From Bacteroidota bacterium (lineage in GTDB: Bacteria > Bacteroidota > Bacteroidia > Chitinophagales > Chitinophagaceae): a stretch of DNA of 64,000 nucleotides. Under the pieces are notes generated by a model, which saw nothing but the letters and a program-made list of their open reading frames with translations, made no database searches and was not told the origin of the DNA. The stretch covers positions 62,001-126,000 of the forward strand of contig CANGDH010000003.1 of the NCBI GenBank assembly GCA_947452555.1. Reading direction: 5' to 3'. Of the stretch, positions 51,871 through 60,709 are shown piece after piece. Every line of letters starts with the position of its first letter. The stretch's first letter is position 1. Made by a program: the position numbers and the translations under genes.

Positions 51871-54594
51871 CTATTCTCCTTTTTCTTTATAATGTTTTTT
51901 CTTTTGGTCTTCTTCGTCATCCATTTTTGGACCTTGCTTGACTTTTCTCCAATCTATATTATAATTATACTTCTTCATTGACTTATCCCAATCATACACT
52001 GATTTGTCAGGGAATACAAAATCGTATTTAGTAAAATCCGGTTTATTAGTAAAGAAATCAGATAGTAATGAAGCTGTTTGGTCGTATTGATTTACATAGG
52101 GAATACCTAAGATATTATACATAACCTTAAGTATAGAACCAAAATTTGCATGTGTATTTGAGACATAATTCTTTTTTACATAAGGTCCAGCCATCATTAA
52201 AATACTTCTATGGGCATCAATATGATCTACTCCACCTTGTGGATCATCTTCTGTTACAATTACTAACATATCCTTCCAATAAGGTGTTCTACTTAAAAAA
52301 TGCATCATTCTACCCAGCGCCAAGTCATTGTCGGCCATATAAGAATGAGGGAATGGATATCCGTCTTCTGGTCTAACATCAGCACCATGGTCATTAGGTA
52401 ACATAACAGTTAATAATTGTGGTAAACTGTCTTTTCCATTTAACCACTTTTTTGTAAACTCTTGTTCAAACTGTTTCATTCTAAATTGATCAGGAATATT
52501 AGTATTAAATCCAGCAAAATTATGTGAGGTTTTAGACCAAACTGCTTTTTGCATGGGTACCATAACAATATGTCCAGCTCCAGTCGCAGTATCCATCCAT
52601 TCCTCTCTCACATGAGCTGTTTCATTTGCTTGACCAAAATTATAAAAAGATATATTATTCCTTTCCAGTGCTTCCCAAAGCCCCCCTGTTTCTGCATAAT
52701 CTTCTGGATCCATACTTCCTGTTGATCCTGGGAATCTCCTCCCTGATGCAGTTGAAAAATAATCTGCCGACTTGCCTACACTAGAATTTGCTTCTACCCA
52801 TTCATTTGGAATTACACCCATCATCCAATGATGTCCATGTATTGATGCGTCACTATCGCAATAAAAATTATCACTCAACGAATATTGCTTTGCAATTTTA
52901 TGATGATTTGGACTCACATTTACATTAGTTAATGAAGTCGTTTTATTGGAAACATTTACCCCTACGCCATATCTTGCTAATCCGGAATCTCCTTTAAGAT
53001 TTGTCATTTGACCAAAAACTTCATCAAACGTTCTATTCTCTTTTGAAATAAAAACAATATGTTTAATTGGAGTAGCAATGCTTTTTGGCAAGACCGGCAA
53101 TGGCAAACTGTCTTGGTCTTTAATTTCAATTTTCGTATAGGTATTATTAATTGATTGTGAAGTGTATTGAACCAATTCATTACTAGTAGGCATTTTCACT
53201 TTTTGAAAAGTAGCTAATTGGATATCCCCAATATACGTCCCTTGAATGGGAATTCTAAAATTCTTTCCGCCATTAGGACCAGCGCCATAACCTCGGCAAG
53301 AGGTTATATAAATTTCTGTTTCGTCTTTAGAAAATGCTACCCTTGTTGGTCCCCAGCCAGCAGGTAATAGTCCAATTGTTTTGTCGGTATTTAGATCAAC
53401 AATGGCAACTGCATTAAAACCAAGTAGTGCTATATATAATTTCTTTTCGTCTTTGCTCAACGTGATACCAAATGGCAACAATCCTCTTAATTTATCTAAT
53501 GCAGTATCTACTCTGATAGGAATACTTTTAATAATTTTTCCAGCCTTATAATCTATTACAGAAATATTATCATTTGTGGCATTTGTAACATAAGCATATT
53601 CTGAACCAATTGCAATGGAGTTTGGACTTGATCCACCAACCACTTCCATATCTTCAATCATCTCCCCTAATTGCAAACCAGTTTTTAATCTGCTAGTAAT
53701 ATTATTTGTTGATAAGTCAATAGTATAAACACTCATTGATTCTGGTGCATTAGGACTTCCTAATCCAGGTATTTTTTTTCCTTCAACTATACTACCATTA
53801 ATAGATTCCTTTGTATTGTTTCCATAAGGATGCCACGGAATATATTGAGATTGTATGTTCTCTTTAGTTGTTCCTGATACTAAAGGATAATCGTACATAC
53901 CAACGTTACCAACTAATGCGGTTTCATGGTCTGGTGAAATAGCTAAGCCAAAAGGCTGACGCCCTGTTGGTATAGACGCTTTTATTTTTTTTGTATCAAG
54001 GTCAATTCGCACTAATCTAAAATTACCTCTATCTAAAACTAATAGTTCATTTTCAGCTTCATTAAATAACAAATCACTTGTAAAACTACCTTCAAATTTT
54101 TGGTTATTGAATTTTCCGTCTAATGAAATTTTTTCTATTGTTTTTAAATTCTCATAATCATAAACAATCACAGACCCTTCGTCTCCGCCACTTAAGTATA
54201 CATAATTTAAAGTAGGGTGAAATGCAACTCCTAAAAATGAACCCTCTTTTAATGGGGAAGGAATTTTCTTTTTATAGTCTGGAACTCTAACAGTACTTAA
54301 ATCGTTTAAATGTATTATTGTAAAAACACCACTATGTAATGTAATGGCAACTTTCCCATTTGGTGAAATTGCTAATCCAAAAGGGTCATTTGTAATTTTT
54401 ACGGTCTGACCTATAGGTGTAATATAACGTCCACTAGGCAATACGGAAACGCCAGCAGTATTAATAGTTGCATACTTGTCATATCCTGGAACAGATAAGT
54501 AGCTTTTATTTTGCTGAGAAAATAGCTGGCTACTTAAAGTCAGCATAATTATTGACATTAACGAAATCGACTTATGTAATAAACTAGGTTTCAT
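51871..54594 (-). CDS. Exported beta-propeller / phosphoesterase (PF04185-like) protein
   Basis: A 907-residue exported protein in two parts. Residues about 50-480 form a YVTN/YncE-like beta-propeller, with repeats such as PFGLAISPNGKVAI, PFGLAISPDHETAL and PTRVAFSKDETEIYI. Residues about 500-870 are a phosphoesterase of the alkaline-phosphatase/phospholipase C-like group. Metal-site candidates are ENRTFDEVFG, IHGHHWMMG, LPNDHGADVRPEDG and VTEDDPQGGVDHIDAHRS. It could release phosphate or a head group outside the inner membrane. It leads an operon with the TonB receptor and is divergent from a glycerophosphodiesterase. Confidence 0.83.
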   Translation of the reverse strand: MKPSLLHKSISLMSIIMLTLSSQLFSQQNKSYLSVPGYDKYATINTAGVSVLPSGRYITPIGQTVKITNDPFGLAISPNGKVAITLHSGVFTIIHLNDLSTVRVPDYKKKIPSPLKEGSFLGVAFHPTLNYVYLSGGDEGSVIVYDYENLKTIEKISLDGKFNNQKFEGSFTSDLLFNEAENELLVLDRGNFRLVRIDLDTKKIKASIPTGRQPFGLAISPDHETALVGNVGMYDYPLVSGTTKENIQSQYIPWHPYGNNTKESINGSIVEGKKIPGLGSPNAPESMSVYTIDLSTNNITSRLKTGLQLGEMIEDMEVVGGSSPNSIAIGSEYAYVTNATNDNISVIDYKAGKIIKSIPIRVDTALDKLRGLLPFGITLSKDEKKLYIALLGFNAVAIVDLNTDKTIGLLPAGWGPTRVAFSKDETEIYITSCRGYGAGPNGGKNFRIPIQGTYIGDIQLATFQKVKMPTSNELVQYTSQSINNTYTKIEIKDQDSLPLPVLPKSIATPIKHIVFISKENRTFDEVFGQMTNLKGDSGLARYGVGVNVSNKTTSLTNVNVSPNHHKIAKQYSLSDNFYCDSDASIHGHHWMMGVIPNEWVEANSSVGKSADYFSTASGRRFPGSTGSMDPEDYAETGGLWEALERNNISFYNFGQANETAHVREEWMDTATGAGHIVMVPMQKAVWSKTSHNFAGFNTNIPDQFRMKQFEQEFTKKWLNGKDSLPQLLTVMLPNDHGADVRPEDGYPFPHSYMADNDLALGRMMHFLSRTPYWKDMLVIVTEDDPQGGVDHIDAHRSILMMAGPYVKKNYVSNTHANFGSILKVMYNILGIPYVNQYDQTASLLSDFFTNKPDFTKYDFVFPDKSVYDWDKSMKKYNYNIDWRKVKQGPKMDDEEDQKKKHYKEKGE

Positions 54595-54649
54595 ATTGGT
54601 TGAAATTGAACTACAAACGTATCATTCCGATTCTATATAGTATTGCTTG

Positions 54650-54657
54650 CAAAATTA
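54650..54657 (-). promoter_or_regulatory. Putative -7 element of the phosphoesterase operon
   Basis: On the minus strand this reads TAATTTTG, an exact TAnnTTTG match, 55 bases upstream of the ATG at 54594. A single repeat-like unit ATTAACATTTA ends 6 bases upstream on the same strand. Only one unit is clear, so no array is called. Confidence 0.45.
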
Positions 54658-54730
54658 TCTAAATGTTAATTATTACAGCAAAGCTGAGTAGTATAAGTTA
54701 TATCTTATAATTTTCATTCAAATTATAAAC

Positions 54731-55555
54731 ATGAATTGGCATTCCCGAATTAGTGTAATTGTTTCCATATTATGTATAAACAAGCTTAACGCTCAATCTA
54801 ATTTACTAAACAGGTTAAGTAATAAATTTGTGGTAATTGCACATAGAGGGGACCATACAAATGCACCTGAAAACACTTTGTTAGCTTATAGAAATGCAAT
54901 TCAAGCTGGAGTTGATTTTGTCGAAATTGACTTAAGAACAACAAAAGACAGCCAATTGGTGATAATGCATGACGCAACCTTGAACAGAATGACAGGAATA
55001 GATTCAAGAATATCAGATCTTAGTTATGATAGTTTGCAGAAGTGTAAAGTGATGACAAACGCGCATCCAGAATGGGGTTATCACTCCATTCCAACTTTTG
55101 ACGAAGTACTTTCTTTATGCAAGAATAAAATAAATATTTATTTAGATTTTAAAAATGCTTCTGTAAAGCAGGCCTATGAATCAATTGTAGCATATGGCAT
55201 GGAGAAAAATGTGCTTGTTTATATAAACGCTCCACAACAGCTAGTAGAATGGAGAAAAGTTGCTCCACAAATGCCATTGATGATTAGTTTGCCTAAGAAA
55301 ATAACTACAAGTAAAGAACTACAGGAATTAGTTTCACAATTTAAAATAGACATTTTAGACGGAGACTATAGTGATTATAATTTAGAAGTAGTAATTGCTG
55401 CTAAGAATTTGGGAATACCCATTTGGGCAGATATTCAAAGTAAGGAAGAAGGCCCTTCACAATGGGACAGTGCTTTAAAAATTGGATTAAAAGGACTACA
55501 AACAGATCATCCTAAAGCAATAATGGACTATTTAAAATTGCAAGGCTTAAAATAA
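54731..55555 (+). CDS. Exported glycerophosphodiester phosphodiesterase
   Basis: Hydrolyses glycerophosphodiesters (deacylated phospholipids) to glycerol 3-phosphate and an alcohol. The 274-residue protein has a signal peptide ending NKLNAQ and the GDPD motifs VIAHRGDHTNAPENTLLAYRNAI, DFVEIDLRTTKDSQLVIMHDATLNR, YLDFKN and a C-terminal KGLQTDHPKAIMDYL. The metal ligands Glu and Asp of EIDLR and both catalytic histidines (HRG, MHD) are intact. It lies between a phosphoesterase and a SusCD pair, a setting that favours scavenging of organic phosphate. Confidence 0.92.
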   Translation: MNWHSRISVIVSILCINKLNAQSNLLNRLSNKFVVIAHRGDHTNAPENTLLAYRNAIQAGVDFVEIDLRTTKDSQLVIMHDATLNRMTGIDSRISDLSYDSLQKCKVMTNAHPEWGYHSIPTFDEVLSLCKNKINIYLDFKNASVKQAYESIVAYGMEKNVLVYINAPQQLVEWRKVAPQMPLMISLPKKITTSKELQELVSQFKIDILDGDYSDYNLEVVIAAKNLGIPIWADIQSKEEGPSQWDSALKIGLKGLQTDHPKAIMDYLKLQGLK

Positions 55556-55575
55556 TCTACTGTTTTTTAGTCTTT

Positions 55576-55619
55576 GTTAACATTTAGGAAACAATTACAT
55601 AATATATTGTTCATTGTGT
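55576..55619 (+). promoter_or_regulatory. Pho-box-like array D (two strong, two weak 11-bp repeats)
   Basis: Upstream of susC: GTTAACATTTA and GGAAACAATTA fit the consensus closely. The next two units, CATAATATATT and GTTCATTGTGT, fit it weakly but keep S at position 1, T at 3, A at 5 and a pyrimidine at 6. The fourth unit resembles the GTTCACATTGG unit of array A. The array begins 20 bases after the glycerophosphodiesterase stop. Confidence 0.55.
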
Positions 55620-55646
55620 TAAAAAATGTTTGCGCATTTTAACAAA

Positions 55647-55654
55647 TAGATTTG
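55647..55654 (+). promoter_or_regulatory. -7 element before susC
   Basis: TAGATTTG is an exact TAnnTTTG match, 18 bases before the ATG at 55673. A second, weaker candidate (AATGTTTG, 55625-55632) has its TTTG 20 bases after the last repeat start, the same phasing as at the receptor gene at 29878. Either could be used. Confidence 0.5.
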
Positions 55655-55672
55655 CGGCTTAAATAAACATCT

Positions 55673-58600
55673 ATGTTGTTAAAACAAATTTTAAACAAAA
55701 GTTTACTTGTTGTTTTGGTGTTAGGTTTGACTTTCGTTCAAGCCAATGCACAAAATATTCAAGTAAAAGGTAAAGTGGTCGATGCAGAGACAAAGTTAGG
55801 TCTAGAATCTGCAACAGTTTTAGTAAAAGGTACTTCTAGTGCCACTAAAACAAATAAAGAAGGTGAGTTTACATTATCAATCGCTAAAGCGGGTAATGTG
55901 CAAATTTCTTATGTAGGATTTACTACAAAGTCAATTGCTATAAACTCAAGTGTAAATGATTTATTCGTTGTCTTACAAAAACAAGAACAATCTTTAAGTG
56001 AAGTAGTAGTAACTGGATTGGGTGTTAAAAAAGAAACAAAAAAATTGGGTTATTCAGTACAAGAAGTTAAAGGAAGTGATTTAGTGAAAGCTAGAGAGCC
56101 AAATCCAATTAACGGATTGGTAGGTAAAGTTGCTGGATTAGACGTTGCTATCAATCGTGAGATGTTGGCTTCTCCAAACGTGTCTTTACGTGGTGGTAAT
56201 ATCTCTTTGTACGTAGTGGATGGTATTCCAGTAACTTCTGATACTTGGAATTTAAGCCCGGACGACATTGATACTTACACAGTATTAAAAGGCTTAGCAG
56301 CAACAGCTATTTATGGTAGCCGCGCGCAAAACGGTGCAATTTTAATTACTACTAAAAAAGCAAAGAGAAACGACAAAGGGTATACTATTGAATTCAATTC
56401 TTCTACACAAGTAGATAAAGGATTTATTGCATTACCAAAAACGCAAGCTCTATATGGTGGTGGTGATTATTCTCAATACTCTTTTGGTGATGGTAAAGGT
56501 GGTGGAATTAATGATGGTGATTATGACGTTTGGGGACCAGCTTTAAATGGCCAGTTAATTCCTCAATGGAATAGTCCAATTGATCCATTAACAGGCGCTC
56601 GTAAAGCGACTCCTTATTTGCCAGTTGGTAAAGACAACTTAAAGCGTTTTATTCAAGCAGGTGTTTTGACTACAAACAACTTAAGTTTTTCTTCTGCAAC
56701 AGATCGTTCTAGTGTTCGTATGTCTTTGAGTCATACAAATCAACAAGGTATTATTCCAAATACAAAATTGAACACTATCAATTTTAATATGAATGCTAGT
56801 TATAAATTAAGTAACAAATTCACAATTGATGGTAATTTGAATTACAACCGTCAATTTTCTCCGAATATTCCTGACGTTTCTTATGGTCCAAATAGTGTAA
56901 TTTATTCAATGACAATATGGACTGGTGCTGACTGGAATGTTGACGATATGAAAAATTATTGGCAAGCAGGTAAAGAAGGTGTTCAATCAAAATTTGCTGA
57001 ATATCAACGTTATCACAACCCTTATTTCATGAGTTATGAGTGGTTACGTAGTCATACTAAAAATGACATTACCGCTAATGTGTCTTTGTCATACAAGCCA
57101 AGTACAGACTTAGAAGCAATTTTAAGAACCAATATTAGCACAAACGACGTTTTAAGAACTGAAAAAATGCCTTATTCTGCTCACCCTTATGGAAGAGAAT
57201 TGAATCGTGGTGATTATAGAGAGGACAGTCGTTCATTATTTGATAATAACGTTGAGGCGTTATTAAAGTACAACCATAAATTAAATAATGGTATTGCTTT
57301 TGACGCGATTGGTGGTTTGAATGCGAGAAATTTTGCATACAGATCTAGCTTCACAACTACAGATTACTTAAACGTACCAGGTTTATATTCTTTCTCAAAT
57401 TCTTTAAATCCAGTTCGTGCATATAGCTACAATGCAAACATGTTAGTATTGTCTGCATATTATACAGCTGGAGTAGAGTTCGGGAAATATTTGAATGTGA
57501 CTACAACAGGTAGAGTAGATAAAAGTTCTACCTTATTAAATAATAACAATACTTATTTCTATCCTTCAGTTTCTGCAGCATCAGTAATTTCTGATTATGT
57601 TAAGTTGCCAAGTGTAATTAGCTTCTTGAAAGTAAGAGCTAGTTATGCAGAAGCGAAGTCTCCAAATACTTCTTCATACACAGGCCCAGCTGGTTATCCA
57701 GTAGGTTATGGTGATCCTTATGTAAGTGTTTATGGTGGACCAAGTTATTCTTTATCAAATCCTGCCTATTCAATTGGGACAGTGTATAATGGTCAAACAG
57801 GAGCTAGCGCGCCTTTGAATGCAATTGATTCAAACATCAAGTCTTCTGTATTAACAAGTTCTGAATTAGGTTTAGATGTTAAATTCTTACGTAATCGTTT
57901 AGGTTTCTCTGCTACCTTCTTCAATAACATTAATGGTCCTGGTATTCGTAATTTCCCAATTTCTCAAGCGACTGGAATTACTGGGTTTACAACAAATGCG
58001 ATTAAGACTCAAATTAAAGGTGCTGAATTATCATTAACAGGTTCTCCTATAAGAAACGAAAAAGGATTGAACTGGGATGTAATGGTTAACTGGTCTACTT
58101 TTAAAGAAACTTATAAAGATTTGCCTTCAAATTTTGAAAGTTATCAGTTTCACCAAGGTGACCGTGTAGATAAAATTTATGCAGGTGTAACAGCTAAAAC
58201 TGCAGAAGGGCAAGTGATTAATAATAGCGCAGGATACCCTGTGTATTTGCCAAAAGCACAATATGTGGGCAATGCCGATGCTGACTGGAGCTGGTCTATC
58301 TATAACAAGTTCAACTATAAAGCTTTCAGTTTCTCATTCCAATTTGATGGAAAAGTAGGTGGAAAAGTGCAAGATCGAGTTATGAGAAAAGGTATTGAAG
58401 GTGGATCTAATATCTTCACTGCTACTGGTGCTGTTGGTGCTGCTAGAGCTTATGAAGCTGCACATTATAATGATGCTAATTTCAAAGGTACTTATGTTGG
58501 AGAAGGTGTTCAGATTTCAAATGCAACAGCTATACAGTATGATCCAACTACTGGTATCATTACCAATATGAAAGATTTGCAATTCACAAAAAATACTGGA

Positions 58601-58924
58601 GTTGCTAAATATATCCAAGATTATGTAAGTAGTTTCTTTAATGACTTTGAACATACTTCGGTTTCTAAGACTTATGGAAAATTACGTGAAGTAGTATTAA
58701 CATATTCTTTACCTAAAGAAATGCTAGGTAAAAAATCGTTTATCTCTAAAGTTGATATCTCTTTAGTAGGTCGTAATTTATTATACTTCTTCCCTGAGCG
58801 TTTTAAGGACATGGATATTGATCAATATTCTGGACGTAACTATAACAGCGGAAATAGTAGAGAGTATAATTTACAAACACCAACTACTCGTAGTTATGGG
58901 TTTAACTTAAACATTGTTTTCTAA
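55673..58924 (+). CDS. SusC/RagA-family TonB-linked outer-membrane transporter
   Basis: A 1083-residue nutrient transporter with signal peptide ending QANAQ. Residues about 29-110 are the carboxypeptidase-regulatory-like domain (VKGKVVDAETKLGLESATVLVKG). The SusC plug follows, with SEVVVTGLGVKKETKKLGYSVQEVKG and the SLYVVDGIPVT and GAAIYGSRAQNGAILITTKK-like segment (here LAATAIYGSRAQNGAILITTKK). The barrel ends TRSYGFNLNIVF. It pairs with a SusD lipoprotein 39 bases downstream. Substrate is unknown; no glycoside hydrolases adjoin it, while organophosphate enzymes and array D do, so a phosphorus-containing substrate is inferred. Confidence 0.93.
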   Translation: MLLKQILNKSLLVVLVLGLTFVQANAQNIQVKGKVVDAETKLGLESATVLVKGTSSATKTNKEGEFTLSIAKAGNVQISYVGFTTKSIAINSSVNDLFVVLQKQEQSLSEVVVTGLGVKKETKKLGYSVQEVKGSDLVKAREPNPINGLVGKVAGLDVAINREMLASPNVSLRGGNISLYVVDGIPVTSDTWNLSPDDIDTYTVLKGLAATAIYGSRAQNGAILITTKKAKRNDKGYTIEFNSSTQVDKGFIALPKTQALYGGGDYSQYSFGDGKGGGINDGDYDVWGPALNGQLIPQWNSPIDPLTGARKATPYLPVGKDNLKRFIQAGVLTTNNLSFSSATDRSSVRMSLSHTNQQGIIPNTKLNTINFNMNASYKLSNKFTIDGNLNYNRQFSPNIPDVSYGPNSVIYSMTIWTGADWNVDDMKNYWQAGKEGVQSKFAEYQRYHNPYFMSYEWLRSHTKNDITANVSLSYKPSTDLEAILRTNISTNDVLRTEKMPYSAHPYGRELNRGDYREDSRSLFDNNVEALLKYNHKLNNGIAFDAIGGLNARNFAYRSSFTTTDYLNVPGLYSFSNSLNPVRAYSYNANMLVLSAYYTAGVEFGKYLNVTTTGRVDKSSTLLNNNNTYFYPSVSAASVISDYVKLPSVISFLKVRASYAEAKSPNTSSYTGPAGYPVGYGDPYVSVYGGPSYSLSNPAYSIGTVYNGQTGASAPLNAIDSNIKSSVLTSSELGLDVKFLRNRLGFSATFFNNINGPGIRNFPISQATGITGFTTNAIKTQIKGAELSLTGSPIRNEKGLNWDVMVNWSTFKETYKDLPSNFESYQFHQGDRVDKIYAGVTAKTAEGQVINNSAGYPVYLPKAQYVGNADADWSWSIYNKFNYKAFSFSFQFDGKVGGKVQDRVMRKGIEGGSNIFTATGAVGAARAYEAAHYNDANFKGTYVGEGVQISNATAIQYDPTTGIITNMKDLQFTKNTGVAKYIQDYVSSFFNDFEHTSVSKTYGKLREVVLTYSLPKEMLGKKSFISKVDISLVGRNLLYFFPERFKDMDIDQYSGRNYNSGNSREYNLQTPTTRSYGFNLNIVF

Positions 58925-58963
58925 ATTATAAACTAAGTAATTTAAAACATTAAAAAAAAGAAC

Positions 58964-60550
58964 ATGAAATCAAATAAAATAATAGCACTTCTTATTACTG
59001 TGATAGCTATCACAGCAAGTAGTTGTTCTAAAACTTTTGAGAAATATTCTCAAAATCCAAACCAGCCAACTTCTGTTCCAGCTTATCTTTTATTAAGACA
59101 AATTGAGAACAATCTAATGGTATTCCCAGGTGGAGACGAAGACAAGCTTAGTCAGTATACATTATCAACGTACACCTATTATGGAACGAATGAGTATTGG
59201 ACAGGTAGTGCAACTTTAGACTATAACACTTTACAGAATATTGCTGCAATGGAGAAAGAAGCTGCAAAAGCTTCTACTAATGCAACTGATTTAAATCCGT
59301 ATGGTGCGTTAGCAAAATTTTTTAAAGCATATTTATTCATTAATATGAGCATGAAAGTGGGCGATATACCAATGTCAGATGCCATGAAAGGATTGGCTTC
59401 TCCTAAGCCAAAGTACGATTCTCAAAAGCAAGTTTTTATTCAATCATTACAGTTATTAGAAGATGCAAATACGCAATTGACTACGTTGATTGCTTCTTCC
59501 AATACAGCACTATTAGGAGATTTTTATTATCAAGAAAAAATCTCTGGTGGAGTTGATGCATTAACTGCCTTGAAAAAATGGCAAAAAGTGGTTAATACCT
59601 ATAAATTACGTGTATTAATTAATTTAAGTAAAAAATCAACTGATGCAGAATTAAACATTAAGCAAAAATTTGCCGATGTTGTAAATAACCCAACTAAGTA
59701 TCCTACCATGTTAGATATGTCTGACAACTGGGAATATGTATACAATGATGCGTATAACCAATATCCGAACAATAAGAGTAACTATGGTAATGATGCATTA
59801 CGTTTATGTGTTGCTTCAACTTGGTTAAATACTTTGAGTTCATTAAATGACTTAAGAGCTATGAAAGTGGCAGACCCTGCTCGTGGATTAGGTTTTTCTG
59901 ATACTTCATACAAATCATTTGTTGGTGGTGGAGCCGGTAATGACATGAGTTTGTTAGGTGGTAATATTGTTGCACTTAAAATTTCACCAATTGGCCGTAA
60001 GCGTTATTATGATACTTATAAAGGAGAGAATACATTTTTAGTGGGCTATCCTGAAATGTGTTTAAACATTGCTGAAGCGATTAATCGTGGATGGGTAAGT
60101 GGTTCTGCAGACACATGGTATCAAAAAGGTACTAAAGCCATGTTAGGATTTTATGGAGTAGTAGACGGAGCTAATACCGTTTCTTTCTTAAAAGGAACTG
60201 CTCCTGGAGATTACGTGAACTATACAGTTAATTTTAGTTTCGCAGATTATTTTAATCAAACTGCAGTTAAATATGCTGGAGATAATACAACTGGGTTAAA
60301 TCAAATTTTAACGCAACGATATTTATCACTTGCACGTAACTCAGGTTATGAAGGTTATTATCAATGGAGAAGAACTGGCACGCCAGCGTTTAACGCAGGT
60401 GCAGGAACGGGTAATAGTGGAATTATTCCATTACGTTTCCAGTATCCAACTTCTGAATTGGCAACAAACAAAGTTAATTACACAGCAGCGGTTGCATCTC
60501 AATACGCAGGTAAAGATGACATCAACGCAAAAATGTGGATTATACAATAA
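58964..60550 (+). CDS. SusD/RagB-family nutrient-binding lipoprotein
   Basis: A 528-residue surface lipoprotein with lipobox ASSCS (Cys21) after KSNKIIALLITVIAITASSC. The alpha-helical TPR-like fold is seen in AKFFKAYLFINMSMKVGDIPMSDAMKG and the conserved FLVGYPEMCLNIAEAINRGW. The C terminus has the SusD-like arrangement IPLRFQYPTSELATNKVNY. It resembles the SusD-like_2 subfamily, and it caps the SusC pore. A terminator at 60581 ends the pair. Confidence 0.92.
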   Translation: MKSNKIIALLITVIAITASSCSKTFEKYSQNPNQPTSVPAYLLLRQIENNLMVFPGGDEDKLSQYTLSTYTYYGTNEYWTGSATLDYNTLQNIAAMEKEAAKASTNATDLNPYGALAKFFKAYLFINMSMKVGDIPMSDAMKGLASPKPKYDSQKQVFIQSLQLLEDANTQLTTLIASSNTALLGDFYYQEKISGGVDALTALKKWQKVVNTYKLRVLINLSKKSTDAELNIKQKFADVVNNPTKYPTMLDMSDNWEYVYNDAYNQYPNNKSNYGNDALRLCVASTWLNTLSSLNDLRAMKVADPARGLGFSDTSYKSFVGGGAGNDMSLLGGNIVALKISPIGRKRYYDTYKGENTFLVGYPEMCLNIAEAINRGWVSGSADTWYQKGTKAMLGFYGVVDGANTVSFLKGTAPGDYVNYTVNFSFADYFNQTAVKYAGDNTTGLNQILTQRYLSLARNSGYEGYYQWRRTGTPAFNAGAGTGNSGIIPLRFQYPTSELATNKVNYTAAVASQYAGKDDINAKMWIIQ

Positions 60551-60580
60551 GATTTTTGTAATTGAGATTAGTTTTAGTTG

Positions 60581-60610
60581 AAGGGCCCTATTAATTTAGG
60601 GCCCTTTTTA
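60581..60610 (+). terminator. Rho-independent terminator after susD
   Basis: The stem AAGGGCCCTA pairs with TAGGGCCCTT around a 6-base loop and is followed by TTTA, 31 bases after the susD stop. Confidence 0.88.
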
Positions 60611-60635
60611 TTTATTCCAATCAATTATTAGCCAC

Positions 60636-60670
60636 AAAAAAGGCCTAGTCTTTTGAACTAGGCCTTTTTT
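60636..60670. terminator. Bidirectional terminator between susD and ald
   Basis: A 14-bp perfect stem (AAAAAAGGCCTAGT with ACTAGGCCTTTTTT) and 7-base loop. A-run and T-run flank the GC core, so it can end both the rightward susCD transcript and the leftward ald transcript, whose stop is 40 bases away. Confidence 0.9.
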
Positions 60671-60709
60671 ATATTACGATTAAACCACTTAGATGAATGT
60701 GTTTAAATA

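Noticed and set aside
60330..60581. 83-codon frame overlapping the end of susD
   Set aside because: Out-of-frame shadow of the SusD C terminus, with no initiation context or recognisable protein.
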